A DNA stretch of 64,000 nt from an uncultured Acetatifactor sp. (GCA_934436435.1 CAKSAN010000010.1:62001-126000); one strand, 5' to 3'. Shown: positions 33,511 to 42,908, numbered from the stretch's first letter. Made by a program: numbers and translations. Notes: generated by a model from the letters alone, not told the origin.

Positions 33511-35100
33511 ATGAAGAGCAAGCAAAGAAGCATATCCCTGCTGGGATGGATAATAGGTGCACTTTTACTGATATATCTGGGAGTGTTTTGCTACCTGAAT
33601 CTGTGCAAATATGCACAGCATGTGGATTCGGATATTGCCGCTGAGGCTTTACTGGCCCGGGAGATCTGGGAGGAGAAGGATATTACCCCCAATGACTGGA
33701 TCTCCAGCACGGAACGCCGGATTATCGGAATGTCTACAGTAGCGGCCCCAATTTACGGGATCACCGGCAGCATGCAGACGGCGGTGGGGATTACCTGTAT
33801 TCTGTTAGGCGCAATTTTGTTGGCGACGTTCTATTTTTTTCTGAGAAAATTATCTTTGAGTAAGATGGCCTCGATCACAGCTTTGCTGGTATTATGTGCG
33901 TTACCGGTTAACGGTTTTCGCAATGAGGGACAAATGGTTCCCTTTGTGACACTGCTTTTATTCTTGTTTGCAGAGTATTATGTGTTTCATGGTATCTTTC
34001 TTTTTTTAAACATCCTTTTTTATATAAAATTGAGAGAAGAGCGGCAGATGAACCGGAAGACCTTTCTGGCGTGGCTGGTATTGTTTGTTGCGGCGGTTTT
34101 GCTAAACTGTGGCGGACAGAGATGTCTGCAGGTCATTATACTGCCACTGCTTGTAGTGGAGGCAATCGCTTTATTTGCGGAATCGGGACATTTTAAGAAA
34201 AAGCTGCCGGGAGGGCGTTATCTTGCCACCACCTATGTGGGAAGTCTTGTGATTGCTTTTCTGGTATCCTGTCTGTACGGTGGCAGAGGGGACTACGCGG
34301 TCTATCTGTTACAGCCCCGGGAGATGGTGGAAAAACTGTTCCTTGCGGTTCCGGCAGCTATTCTGGAGAATTTCGGACTGGCGGGAAATGCAAAGGTAGG
34401 AAGCTTTGCTTCTCTGATGCAGCTCCTTGTCTGGGCCTTCCTGGTCCTGTTGGGATATGGGCTCTGGTATGTGTTCCGGCGGAAAACAGAGAGTACGGGC
34501 AGACAAAAGGATGCACTGACCATCCTGCTTGCTTCTGTTGGAGTGACAGCGTTTATCATTGGAATCACCAGTGCGGAGGCGGCACATTATTATTTTTTCA
34601 TGGCATGGTTTGCAGCCGCTGTTCTGGTAGCGGTGATGGTGGACCACATGTCGGAAGGACAGCCGGTGTTCGCGGGACTGATCCTGGTGGCGGTAGCTTT
34701 GTTTGCAATATTGAATCTGAAATACACCTACTATGATGCGGTCACGACACAGGACAACCTGAAGGAATATCAGGAAGTGGCGGATTATCTGACAGAGGCG
34801 GGAATCGACTACGGATATGCGGAATTCTGGGATGCGGAGCGGATCAGCCTGATCACGGACGGAGAGGTGACTATGGGACATTCCTATACCATGGCCAGTC
34901 TGTCGGGGTATTGGTGGCTCACCAGTACCAAATGGTATCCTCCGGCTCTGCCCACGGAAATGCGTACCGCTTATGTCGTGCGGACAGAAATGCGGGAAGC
35001 CTTCGAACAGCAATTTCCGGAGGGACAAGTACCTTCGCTGGAATATGAGAATGAAAAGCTGGCTGTGTATGTCGGTGACAGGAATTATGTGGAACTGTAA
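33511..35100 (+). CDS. polytopic membrane protein, GT-C glycosyltransferase-like
   Basis: A 529-residue protein with about ten membrane helices. After TM1 (about 10-28) the first outer loop contains HVDSDIAAEALLAREIWEEKDITPNDW; an acidic pair in this loop is the typical catalytic site of GT-C glycosyltransferases that use polyprenyl-phosphate sugars. A soluble C-terminal part (about 425-529) follows the last helix. The ATG at 33511 follows GGAGAG; the in-frame GTG at 33370 lies inside the opp terminator. It sits 21 bases before a second protein of similar design, so the two probably act in one surface-glycan pathway. The assignment is from topology and loop motif only. Confidence 0.6.
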   Translation: MKSKQRSISLLGWIIGALLLIYLGVFCYLNLCKYAQHVDSDIAAEALLAREIWEEKDITPNDWISSTERRIIGMSTVAAPIYGITGSMQTAVGITCILLGAILLATFYFFLRKLSLSKMASITALLVLCALPVNGFRNEGQMVPFVTLLLFLFAEYYVFHGIFLFLNILFYIKLREERQMNRKTFLAWLVLFVAAVLLNCGGQRCLQVIILPLLVVEAIALFAESGHFKKKLPGGRYLATTYVGSLVIAFLVSCLYGGRGDYAVYLLQPREMVEKLFLAVPAAILENFGLAGNAKVGSFASLMQLLVWAFLVLLGYGLWYVFRRKTESTGRQKDALTILLASVGVTAFIIGITSAEAAHYYFFMAWFAAAVLVAVMVDHMSEGQPVFAGLILVAVALFAILNLKYTYYDAVTTQDNLKEYQEVADYLTEAGIDYGYAEFWDAERISLITDGEVTMGHSYTMASLSGYWWLTSTKWYPPALPTEMRTAYVVRTEMREAFEQQFPEGQVPSLEYENEKLAVYVGDRNYVEL

Positions 35101-35121
35101 GATAAAGATGAGGGAATATCA

Positions 35122-36720
35122 ATGGAAAAAATATATCGTGTAATGCTGGGGATATTTCTTATCTGCCTCATTCCTGTTCTTTTGATTCTGAGTTACTGGT
35201 CCTGTAGATATTCTTATTACGGAACGGTAGATTATAATATGAAAAATCTACTGATAAAGGACAGCACCTGGAAGCATATTATTATTTTTCTGCTGGCATC
35301 TGCCGCTGTATATGTAGCGGATAAACTGCTGGCTGCCCAAAATCGGGTGATGCAGGAAAAAATCTGTATCTGTACATTGCTGATAACCGGTGTGGCGGCT
35401 TTTATTCTGGGAAGCGTATATGTTCTTAAAAATCCATATTATCCCGAAGGAGATCAGATCAATGCCACGGCATTTGCAGCATATTGCCGGGAGGGCAATT
35501 TCATTATGCTGAGTCCGGGGGGATATGTGGGAATGTACCAGCAACAAAAAGGTCTGGGAATATTATATGAGATATTGTTCGGCCTTTTTGGAGATTTTAA
35601 CTATACATCTGCAAAGATCCTGCATGTAGTATGGTGGGTGCTTGCAATTCTGGCGGGATACGGTTTCCTGAAACTGAATACGGACAGAGCCATATTTAGA
35701 ATCGTATATTGTATGATGATGCTGGGTTGTATTCCTTTTTTGCTGTATCTGCCATATATCTATGGTGATGTGCTCAGCATCAGCATGGGACTGGTATTGT
35801 TCTGGGCAGTGTCTGCGTATGAACATTATGGGAATAAGAGGTATATTGTTCTGGCGGCAGGAGCAGCGGGTATCGCTTTGCTTGCCAGGAAAAATACATG
35901 GATCGTACTTATTGCAGTGGGCATTTATGCAGTATTGGCTTGTTTTAAGAAAAAGAAGGGAAAATATCTTCTGGCAGGACTTGCGATTTTACTGACGGCA
36001 GCATTGACGGTAAAGGCGGTAGATACAATGTATGAATACCGTTCCGGATATCCCAGCGGTATTGGAATCCCAAGTATTCTCTGGATCGCTATGGGATTGC
36101 AGGAGACGGACGGTATGGCCGGTGTGTACAACCGCTATCAGCAGACCACGTTTGAAAACTATGATTTTCAGCAGGAGGCTGCTGCACAGGAAGGAAAGGG
36201 ATATATTCGAGACCGGCTGAAAGAGTTTCAGGGGGATCCATCCATGGCCAGAGACTTTTTTAAGAAAAAACTGGAGGATCAATGGATTGAACCGTTATTT
36301 TCCAGCCTTAAAGCGACAAAGACTTTTGATATGGATGCAGAAACGCTGCCCTCCGGGATCAACAGTCTGTACTTTGGAAATCTGCATGAAGTTGTATGGA
36401 AGCTGGCAAATTATTACCAGAGCATGGTATATCTGGCGGGACTTGCGCTTGCAGTTACTTTGTGCGGAGCGTGGTGGCGGAAAAAAGACCTTCCGACAAC
36501 CTTGTGGCTGCCGTTGATCGGCATGGTGGGAGGTTTTCTGTTCAGCGTGATATGGGAGGCACAGTGCAGATATGTATTTCCGTACTATGTTTTTTTGATT
36601 CTGTATGTACCTATGGGACTTTATGAGATGGGAAAGGTACTTTTCCAGATTCCCAAATACAGAAAGAAGACAACAGAACAGGATCAGACACAGGAAGAAA
36701 GCTTACGAGAGATCGCCTAA
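35122..36720 (+). CDS. polytopic membrane protein, GT-C glycosyltransferase-like
   Basis: A 532-residue protein with about eleven membrane helices. The outer loop after helix three has NPYYPEGDQINATAFAAYCREGNF, an Asp-containing loop like that of PMT/ArnT-type GT-C enzymes, and a longer soluble loop (about 320-420) lies before the last helices. A charged C-terminal tail (YRKKTTEQDQTQEESL) is cytoplasmic. It is probably co-transcribed with the preceding gene. Its last 18 bases overlap the end of the convergent tadA gene. Specific function unknown. Confidence 0.55.
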   Translation: MEKIYRVMLGIFLICLIPVLLILSYWSCRYSYYGTVDYNMKNLLIKDSTWKHIIIFLLASAAVYVADKLLAAQNRVMQEKICICTLLITGVAAFILGSVYVLKNPYYPEGDQINATAFAAYCREGNFIMLSPGGYVGMYQQQKGLGILYEILFGLFGDFNYTSAKILHVVWWVLAILAGYGFLKLNTDRAIFRIVYCMMMLGCIPFLLYLPYIYGDVLSISMGLVLFWAVSAYEHYGNKRYIVLAAGAAGIALLARKNTWIVLIAVGIYAVLACFKKKKGKYLLAGLAILLTAALTVKAVDTMYEYRSGYPSGIGIPSILWIAMGLQETDGMAGVYNRYQQTTFENYDFQQEAAAQEGKGYIRDRLKEFQGDPSMARDFFKKKLEDQWIEPLFSSLKATKTFDMDAETLPSGINSLYFGNLHEVVWKLANYYQSMVYLAGLALAVTLCGAWWRKKDLPTTLWLPLIGMVGGFLFSVIWEAQCRYVFPYYVFLILYVPMGLYEMGKVLFQIPKYRKKTTEQDQTQEESLREIA

Positions 36721-37215
36721 GGCTTTTCTTGCGGCCTTCTCCTGCTTGTTCCGGATGCGGAGTTCCTCGAAAAAGGTCTTCAGCATCTGGCTGCATTCCG
36801 TTTCCAGAATGCCCCGGGTAACCTTCACCTGATGGTTAAACTGGGGCATTTCCAGTATATTCAGGATCGATCCGGCACATCCCGCCTTGGGATTCATGCA
36901 TCCCATCACGACCTCGGGGATTCGGGCCTGCACAATGGCGCCGGCGCACATTTGACAGGGCTCCAGTGTGACATAGAGGGTACATTCTTCCAGACGCCAG
37001 TCGCCGATCACCTTGCTGGCCTTATTGATCGCGGTAATCTCTGCGTGAGCCAGTGTATTTTTATCTGTATTTCTCCGGTTATATCCCCGGCCGATGATCT
37101 TACCCTCGTGCACGATGACACAGCCGATGGGAACTTCCCCCAGAGCATAGGCTTTTTTCGCCTGTTTCAGGGCTTCCTTCATATACTTTTCTTCCACACT
37201 TTTGATCACTGCCAT
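36703..37215 (-). CDS. tadA: tRNA adenosine(34) deaminase
   Basis: A 170-residue deaminase converting wobble adenosine 34 of tRNA-Arg(ACG) to inosine. The zinc site is TLAHAEITAI (His and the proton-shuttling Glu) and EPCQMCAGAI (two Cys). MKEALKQAKKAYALGEVPIGCVIV is the typical N-terminus. The start is set at 37215 (ATG after AGAAAGG); an ATG at 37257 would add 14 residues but has no proper ribosome site. It diverges from the LacI regulator gene and overlaps the convergent membrane protein gene by 18 bases. Confidence 0.95.
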   Translation of the reverse strand: MAVIKSVEEKYMKEALKQAKKAYALGEVPIGCVIVHEGKIIGRGYNRRNTDKNTLAHAEITAINKASKVIGDWRLEECTLYVTLEPCQMCAGAIVQARIPEVVMGCMNPKAGCAGSILNILEMPQFNHQVKVTRGILETECSQMLKTFFEELRIRNKQEKAARKALGDLS

Positions 37216-37313
37216 GGCATCTGCTACCTTTCTGTATCTTTCAATATCCCGGCACATCCTGCTTTGGAAAACCTTTTCTAAAAAAACGCATTATATTTCG
37301 TAAATGCTGTACA

Positions 37314-37342
37314 TTGACGAAAACGCCGTTAACTTATAGTAT
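37314..37342 (+). promoter_or_regulatory. promoter of the first LacI-family regulator gene
   Basis: TTGACG (37314-37319), 17 bases, TAGTAT (37337-37342). The spacer contains GAAAACGCCGTTAAC, a poor palindrome around CG that could be a weak autoregulatory operator. Confidence 0.5.
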
Positions 37343-37441
37343 AGAGAATATATGGACAAACGTCAAATGGAACGAGGCCGCAGAACGCTGCGGTAACGGA
37401 GAGAAACGGGCGCAGGGATCTGCGGCCGGAACGGGGGACTT

Positions 37442-38431
37442 ATGGTATCGATCAAAGAAGTTGCAAAACATGCCGGAGTGGCTATTTCCACAGTATCCAA
37501 GGTCTTGAACGGCTATCCCAATGTCAGTGAAGAGACGAGAAAAAAGGTACAGGAAGCCATCAAGGAGCTGAATTATATTCCGAATTCCATTGCCGCTGCG
37601 CTATCTTCCAAGCAGTTTGGAAGAATCGCGCTGGTGCTGGATCCCAACAGACAGACCCAGGCCATTGACCAGATCTTCATGCAGTATCTGGTGGGAGCAC
37701 TGGACAAAGCCAAGGAACTTAACGTGGAGGTAGTGACGATCTTTCCGTCCATGATCGCGGGGATGACGGCGGAAGAGATCACGAGATCTTTTCTCTCACA
37801 GAGTATATCCGGCGTGGTGATCTACGGTATGTCCAAGGAGGACAAGGTGTTGCAGAAGCTGATCCGGGAGAAACAGTTCGCCTGTGTGGTGGTGGATGCT
37901 CCCATTGTCAATGCAAGGACCACATCCATCAGCATCGATCAGGAACAGGCCCAGTATGATGTGGCGAAGAAGACCGTGCTGGATGACAACTGCAAGCGGG
38001 TTCTGTATATTGCGGGCAGGAGAGACGGTTATGTCACGGACCAGAGATTAAAAGGCATGAAGCGTCTGGTGAAGGATCTGGATCTGACCATGATGGTACG
38101 GCAGGGAGATTTCAGTGAGCTGACGGCGAGAAATGTGGCACTGAAATATGCGAAAAACAAGGATGTGGTAGTCTGTGCCTCGGATCTGATGGCCATCGGC
38201 GCCATGAATGCGCTGATCGATATGGACATTTTCCGTCCGGTGTGCGGTTTCGACGGCATCACCCTGATGGGATATGTCGGCAAACAGATGAATACCATAA
38301 AACAGGACTTTTACAGTATTTCCAGCAGAGCCGTGGAAGAGGTGCATCAGCTGATGAATGGCGGGGAAGGCCATCAGGTAGTCATGCCCCACAGTATCGT
38401 GAAAATGTACTATAAGGACATTATCTGTTAA
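37442..38431 (+). CDS. LacI family transcriptional regulator (adjacent to glgP)
   Basis: A 329-residue LacI/GalR regulator. The DNA-binding domain is residues 2-50 (VSIKEVAKHAGVAISTVSKVLNGYPNVSEETRKKV, hinge IPNSIAAALSS), followed by a periplasmic-binding-protein-like domain. The second half is a little short and the motif CASDLMAIGAMNAL is typical. It lies directly before the phosphorylase gene, whose promoter holds a perfect GGAAAACGTTTTCC palindrome, so glgP is its likely target. The effector is probably an alpha-glucan or related sugar, by context only. Confidence 0.92.
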   Translation: MVSIKEVAKHAGVAISTVSKVLNGYPNVSEETRKKVQEAIKELNYIPNSIAAALSSKQFGRIALVLDPNRQTQAIDQIFMQYLVGALDKAKELNVEVVTIFPSMIAGMTAEEITRSFLSQSISGVVIYGMSKEDKVLQKLIREKQFACVVVDAPIVNARTTSISIDQEQAQYDVAKKTVLDDNCKRVLYIAGRRDGYVTDQRLKGMKRLVKDLDLTMMVRQGDFSELTARNVALKYAKNKDVVVCASDLMAIGAMNALIDMDIFRPVCGFDGITLMGYVGKQMNTIKQDFYSISSRAVEEVHQLMNGGEGHQVVMPHSIVKMYYKDIIC

Positions 38432-38470
38432 GCTATTTTGCACAAAAAAGCAGGAAAATAAAAGAAAGAC

Positions 38471-38499
38471 TTGCGGAAAACGTTTTCCTATGCTATTCT
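38471..38499 (+). promoter_or_regulatory. glgP promoter with LacI-type operator
   Basis: TTGCGG (38471-38476), 17 bases, TATTCT (38494-38499). A perfect 14-bp palindrome GGAAAACGTTTTCC (38475-38488) overlaps the -35 and fills the spacer; its central CG and AAA/TTT arms are the classic LacI/CcpA operator form, so binding would block RNA polymerase. Confidence 0.8.
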
Positions 38500-38543
38500 A
38501 TGTATTGTAAGAGAACAACATACACAAAATATCGGCATTACGA

Positions 38544-38680
38544 GGGTATGGAGAGCCGAAAAGGGCGGAAATACCCACGGCGCAGCGACAGGAAGGGTAC
38601 AGATAGTCGGAAAAGGCGGAAAATACCCAGAGTCCAGTTGAGACAAGGGTATGGGATACCAAAAAGTAAGTATAGTACCC
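38544..38680 (+). repeat. three tandem stem-loops in the glgP leader
   Basis: Three units of 33-34 bases, each bounded by GGGTA and TACCC: 38544-38576, 38595-38628, 38647-38680. Unit starts are 51 and 52 bases apart and both linkers are 18 bases. Units one and two are similar in sequence (shared GAnAGnCG and GGCGG blocks); inner stems are GCC/GGC, GTC/GGC and ATAC/GTAT, so pairing is kept while bases change. They lie wholly in the 5' leader between the promoter and the glgP start. No known riboswitch or terminator pattern is recognised. Confidence 0.7.
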
Positions 38681-38705
38681 AGACAAAGAAAAAGGATATA
38701 AAAAA

Positions 38706-38768
38706 ATGAGTGTGGCACGGTACATTCATTTTGGCAAAAATAAAGCTATCGTGCAGAATGGAGTTTGA
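38706..38768 (+). CDS. possible 20-codon upstream ORF of glgP
   Basis: ATG at 38706 (AAGGA about eight bases upstream) opens a 20-codon frame reading [10 protein letters not shown]...QNGV and ending TGA at 38766-38768, one base before the chosen glgP ATG. It would couple glgP translation to its own. It may be a leader peptide or chance; the peptide has no recognised motif. Confidence 0.4.
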   Translation: MSVARYIHFGKNKAIVQNGV

Positions 38769-38769
38769 A

Positions 38770-41040
38770 ATGAATTTAGAGCAGAGTTTAAACGAGATCA
38801 CCGGCAAATTATACGGCAAGAATATCGGTGCCTGCACCGATGCACAGTTGTACACCGGAGTATTGCAGCTGACCAAGGAGAAGATGGCAGAGACTCCCGT
38901 GATCACCGGAGACAAGAAGGTATATTACATTTCCATGGAGTTCCTGATCGGTAAGCTGTTATCCAACAACCTGATCAACTTAGGTATCTATGAGGAACTG
39001 AGCGACATCCTGAAGAGAAACGGCAAGAATCTGGCAGACATCGAAGAGGCAGAGCCGGAACCTTCTCTCGGCAACGGCGGTTTGGGAAGACTGGCAGCCT
39101 GCTTCCTGGATTCCATCGCTACTCTCGGACTTCCCGGAGACGGTATCGGCCTGAACTACCACTTTGGTCTGTTCAAGCAGGTATTCAAGGATCATTTGCA
39201 GAACGCCGAGAAGAATGACTGGATCCAGAAGGATTCCTGGCTGAACAATACCGGCACAAAATTCGAAGTGGCTTTCGGCGACCGCAAGGTGACTTCCGTA
39301 CTTTATGACATTGATGTCGTAGGTTATGAGAACGGCCTGAACAAGCTGCATTTATTTGATATCGAGACCGTAGACGAGAGTCTGGTAAAGAAGGGCATCA
39401 CTTTCGACAAGGAAGCCATTGAGAAGAACCTGACCCTGTTCCTGTATCCCGATGACTCCGACGAGGCAGGTAACCTGCTGCGTATCTATCAGGAGTACTT
39501 CATGGTATGCAACGGTGCGCAGCTGATCCTGAAGGAAGTAAAGGAAAAAGGCTATGATCTGCATACTCTGCCCGAGCATGTGGCAATCCAGATCAATGAT
39601 ACCCATCCGACCATGGTTATCCCGGAGCTGATCCGTATCCTCACCACAGAGGAAGGCTTCACCATGGACGAAGCCATTGATGTGGTAAGCCGTACCTGTG
39701 CTTACACGAACCACACCATTCTGGCAGAGGCTCTGGAGAAATGGCCTCTGGCTTATATCGAAGAAGTAGTGCCCCAGCTGGTTCCCATTATCAAGGAGCT
39801 GAGCGACCGCGTGGCAAAGAAATACAAGGATGAAAAGGTACAGATCATCGACAAGGACAAGAGAGTGCATATGGCACACATCGACATTCACTACGGCTAC
39901 AGTGTCAACGGCGTGGCAGCAATTCATACCGAGATTCTGGAGCAGAGCGAGCTGAACCATTTTTACAAGATCTATCCCGAGAAGTTCAACAACAAGACTA
40001 ACGGTATCACCTTCCGCAGATGGCTGCTGTCCTGTAACCATGAGCTGGCTGCATTCCTGACCCAGACCATCGGCGACGGCTACAAGAAGGATGCCGAGGA
40101 ATTACAGAAGCTGTTAGAGCACAAGGATGATCAGGCCGTACTGGATGCCATCTATGACATCAAGAAGACCAAGAAGACCGAGCTGGTATCCTATATCAAG
40201 GAGAAGGAAGGCGTGGAGCTGAATCCCAATTCCATCTTTGATATTCAGGTAAAGCGTCTGCATGAGTATAAGCGTCAGCAGATGAACGCTCTGTATATCA
40301 TTCACAAATATCTGGAGATCAAGGGCGGCAAGAAGCCTTCTACACCGCTGACCTTCATCTTCGGTGCCAAGGCTGCACCTGCGTATGTGATCGCACAGGA
40401 TATCATCCATCTCCTGCTGGTAATGTCCGACATTATCAACAACGATCCCGAAGTGAGCCCTTACATGAAGCTGGTAATGGTGGAGAACTACAACGTAAGC
40501 TATGCCGAGAAACTGATCCCTGCCTGCGATATTTCCGAGCAGATCTCTCTGGCTTCCAAGGAGGCATCCGGAACCGGTAACATGAAGTTCATGCTGAACG
40601 GTGCTGTAACGCTGGGTACCAGTGATGGTGCAAATGTGGAGATCCATGAGCTGGTAGGCGATGACAATATCTACATTTTCGGTCAGGACAGCGACACTGT
40701 CATCAAGCATTACGAGAAGGCAGACTATGTTTCCAAGGATTACTACAAGAAGAGTCCTGTGATCAAAGAGGCTGTAGATTTCATCGTCAGCAAGGAAGTG
40801 CTCAAAGTGGGCAAAAAGGAGAACCTGGAGCGCCTGTACAACGAGCTGCTGAACAAAGACTGGTTCATGACCCTGCTGGATCTGGAAGACTACATCAAAG
40901 TAAAGGATCAGGCATTCGCCGACTACGAGGATCAGCAGAAGTGGAAGAAGATGATGCTGGTGAACATCGCCAAAGCCGGATTCTTCTCCTCCGACAGAAC
41001 CATCGCAGAGTACAACAGAGACATCTGGAAATTGAAATAA
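38770..41040 (+). CDS. glgP: glycogen/maltodextrin phosphorylase
   Basis: A 756-residue GT35 enzyme releasing glucose 1-phosphate from alpha-1,4-glucans. Seen: [40 protein letters not shown], the [16 protein letters not shown] block, [15 protein letters not shown], and the pyridoxal-phosphate lysine in [15 protein letters not shown]. At 756 residues it is somewhat shorter than E. coli GlgP/MalP. The ATG at 38770 is chosen because GGAG lies six bases upstream and the protein then begins like its relatives; an in-frame ATG at 38758 lacks a site. It is preceded by an operator, a tandem stem-loop leader and a small upstream frame. Works with malQ and the malEFG importer. Confidence 0.95.
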   Translation: MNLEQSLNEITGKLYGKNIGACTDAQLYTGVLQLTKEKMAETPVITGDKKVYYISMEFLIGKLLSNNLINLGIYEELSDILKRNGKNLADIEEAEPEPSLGNGGLGRLAACFLDSIATLGLPGDGIGLNYHFGLFKQVFKDHLQNAEKNDWIQKDSWLNNTGTKFEVAFGDRKVTSVLYDIDVVGYENGLNKLHLFDIETVDESLVKKGITFDKEAIEKNLTLFLYPDDSDEAGNLLRIYQEYFMVCNGAQLILKEVKEKGYDLHTLPEHVAIQINDTHPTMVIPELIRILTTEEGFTMDEAIDVVSRTCAYTNHTILAEALEKWPLAYIEEVVPQLVPIIKELSDRVAKKYKDEKVQIIDKDKRVHMAHIDIHYGYSVNGVAAIHTEILEQSELNHFYKIYPEKFNNKTNGITFRRWLLSCNHELAAFLTQTIGDGYKKDAEELQKLLEHKDDQAVLDAIYDIKKTKKTELVSYIKEKEGVELNPNSIFDIQVKRLHEYKRQQMNALYIIHKYLEIKGGKKPSTPLTFIFGAKAAPAYVIAQDIIHLLLVMSDIINNDPEVSPYMKLVMVENYNVSYAEKLIPACDISEQISLASKEASGTGNMKFMLNGAVTLGTSDGANVEIHELVGDDNIYIFGQDSDTVIKHYEKADYVSKDYYKKSPVIKEAVDFIVSKEVLKVGKKENLERLYNELLNKDWFMTLLDLEDYIKVKDQAFADYEDQQKWKKMMLVNIAKAGFFSSDRTIAEYNRDIWKLK

Positions 41041-41075
41041 TAAAAAGCGAATAGAAATACAAGTCTTTTTGAAGA

Positions 41076-41114
41076 AAGGGCACAGCGACGGGAGAACCGG
41101 GCAGCTGTGCCCTT
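41076..41114 (+). terminator. stem-loop terminator after glgP
   Basis: AAGGGCACAGC (41076-41086) pairs with GCTGTGCCCTT (41104-41114); the loop holds a small CGG/CCG stem. CTCTTATACTTTT follows, a poor U-tract. The stem resembles the one after rsmA (4709-4742). Confidence 0.55.
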
Positions 41115-41224
41115 CTCTTATACTTTTCCGCAAACAGCTAAATAGATTATGGTAAAAATACACAAAAACGTGTGGAGTATTTTAAGAACAATATACAAAC
41201 TTCCAAGAATTTACAGAAAACCAC

Positions 41225-41303
41225 TTGCAACAATTTCGTGAATGTGCTATCTTCTAATTACAGCAACGGAAACGTTACCGGTACCAATACCGAAACCGTT
41301 TCC
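41225..41303 (+). promoter_or_regulatory. malE promoter with two LacI-type operators
   Basis: TTGCAA (41225-41230), 17 bases, TATCTT (41248-41253). Two imperfect palindromes lie downstream of the predicted start: GGAAACGTTACC (41268-41279) and GAAACCGTTTCC (41292-41303), 24 bases apart, close to the glgP operator in form. The placement suggests repression by blocking elongation or initiation. Confidence 0.7.
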
Positions 41304-41422
41304 AATAAACCGACGGGAGTGTAACAGGTAACAATTCAGCCAAGAACATATGCGAGTGGCGTGAACGGAACTGTTAGAATCATGAAGGGATCCCGTTCCA
41401 ACAAAAAAGGAGAGGTAAGATT

Positions 41423-42847
41423 ATGAAGAAGAAACTGGCAAGTGTTTTACTTTGTGCAGTAATGGCAGCTTCCATGCTGACCGGTTGCGGAAGTTCTGAC
41501 AACGCAACAGCAACCACCCCTGCTACCGACAACAAGACGGATGCAGCAGCAAGTACCGAAGCAGCAGCAAGTACCGAAGCAGCAGACAAGACTGCAGAGG
41601 CAGCAGGCTCTGTATACTACCTGAACTTCAAGCCTGAAGTTGACGGAGTATGGCAGACCCTGGCTAAGGAATATACCGAGGCAACCGGTGTTCCTGTAAA
41701 GGTGGTAACCGCAGCAAGCGGAACCTACGAGCAGACACTGATGTCTGAGATCGCCAACACCGAGGCACCCACCCTGTTCCAGATCAACGGACCGATCGGT
41801 TACAAGAACTGGAAAGACTACTGTGCAGACCTGAAAGATACCGACCTGTACAGCTGGCTGATGGATAAGAGTCTGGCAATCACCGGTGACGATGGTGGTG
41901 TATACGGAATCCCTTACGTAGTAGAGGGTTACGGCATCATTTACAACGACGCTATTATGCAGAAGTACTTCGCACTGGACGGTGCCAAGGCAGCAAGCAT
42001 GGATGAGATCAACAACTTCGCTAAGTTAAAAGAGGTTGTAGAAGATATGCAGGCAAGAAAAGACGAGCTGGGTATCGAAGGCGTATTCGCTTCCACTTCC
42101 CTGACTCCCGGTGAAGACTGGAGATGGCAGACCCATCTGGCTAACATCCCTGTATACTATGAGTACAAGGACAAGGGTATCACCGATACCGACAACCTGG
42201 AGTTCACCTACTCTGATAACTACAAGAACATTTTCGATCTGTACATCAACAACTCCTGCACAGCACCCGGTCTGCTGGGAAGCAAGTCTGTAGACGATTC
42301 CATGGCTGAGTTCGCTCTGGGTCAGGTAGCAATGGTACAGAACGGTAACTGGGCATGGAGCCAGATCTCCGGCGTAGACGGCAACACTGTTAAGGCTGAA
42401 GATGTGAAGTTCCTTCCTATCTACACCGGCGTAGACGGTGAGGAGAATCAGGGACTGTGCACCGGTACTGAGAACTTCTTCTGCATCAACAAGGAAGCTT
42501 CCGCTGAAGATCAGGCAGCGACCATCGCATTCGTTGAGTGGCTGTTCTCCTCTGATACCGGTAAGGCAGCTGTAACCAATGACCTGGGATTCATTGCTCC
42601 TTTCGACACCTTTACCGATGCTGAAAAGCCCACCGATCCTCTGGCACAGGAAGTTCTTCGTTACATGGCAGATTCTTCCAAGACATCTGTATCCTGGAAC
42701 TTCACTTCCTTCCCCAGCCAGCAGTTCAAGGATGATTTCGGCGCAGCTCTTCTGGAGTATGCTTCCGGTTCCATCGACTGGGATACTGTAAAGACAACCG
42801 TAGTTGACAGATGGGCAGCTGAAAAGGCAGCCATCGCAGCCAACTAA
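41423..42847 (+). CDS. maltodextrin-type ABC transporter substrate-binding lipoprotein
   Basis: A 474-residue family 1 sugar-binding lipoprotein. The lipobox is MLTGC (Cys about 22). The linker contains an 18-base tandem duplication (41546-41581) coding AASTEA twice. The binding domain starts near residue 61 (SVYYLNFKPEVDGVWQTLAKEYTEATGVPVKVVTAA), with AEFALGQVAMVQNGNWAWSQI typical of maltose/multiple-sugar binders. The neighbours (two permeases, malQ, a LacI regulator, glgP upstream) point to maltodextrins. AGGAGAGG precedes the ATG. Confidence 0.92.
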   Translation: MKKKLASVLLCAVMAASMLTGCGSSDNATATTPATDNKTDAAASTEAAASTEAADKTAEAAGSVYYLNFKPEVDGVWQTLAKEYTEATGVPVKVVTAASGTYEQTLMSEIANTEAPTLFQINGPIGYKNWKDYCADLKDTDLYSWLMDKSLAITGDDGGVYGIPYVVEGYGIIYNDAIMQKYFALDGAKAASMDEINNFAKLKEVVEDMQARKDELGIEGVFASTSLTPGEDWRWQTHLANIPVYYEYKDKGITDTDNLEFTYSDNYKNIFDLYINNSCTAPGLLGSKSVDDSMAEFALGQVAMVQNGNWAWSQISGVDGNTVKAEDVKFLPIYTGVDGEENQGLCTGTENFFCINKEASAEDQAATIAFVEWLFSSDTGKAAVTNDLGFIAPFDTFTDAEKPTDPLAQEVLRYMADSSKTSVSWNFTSFPSQQFKDDFGAALLEYASGSIDWDTVKTTVVDRWAAEKAAIAAN

Positions 42848-42908
42848 GTACTATCCTTAAAGCAAGACGATAACTTAATCCATCTTATAAAAATCTCAAT
42901 AGAGATCT

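Noticed and set aside
38544..38680. CRISPR-like array in the glgP leader
   Set aside because: Only three degenerate units that are themselves stem-loops, 18-base linkers, no cas genes.
38500..38709. A 69-codon basic open frame across the glgP leader
   Set aside because: Its ATG lies upstream of the predicted transcription start, there is no ribosome site, and its repetitive Arg/Lys content simply reflects the tandem stem-loop units.
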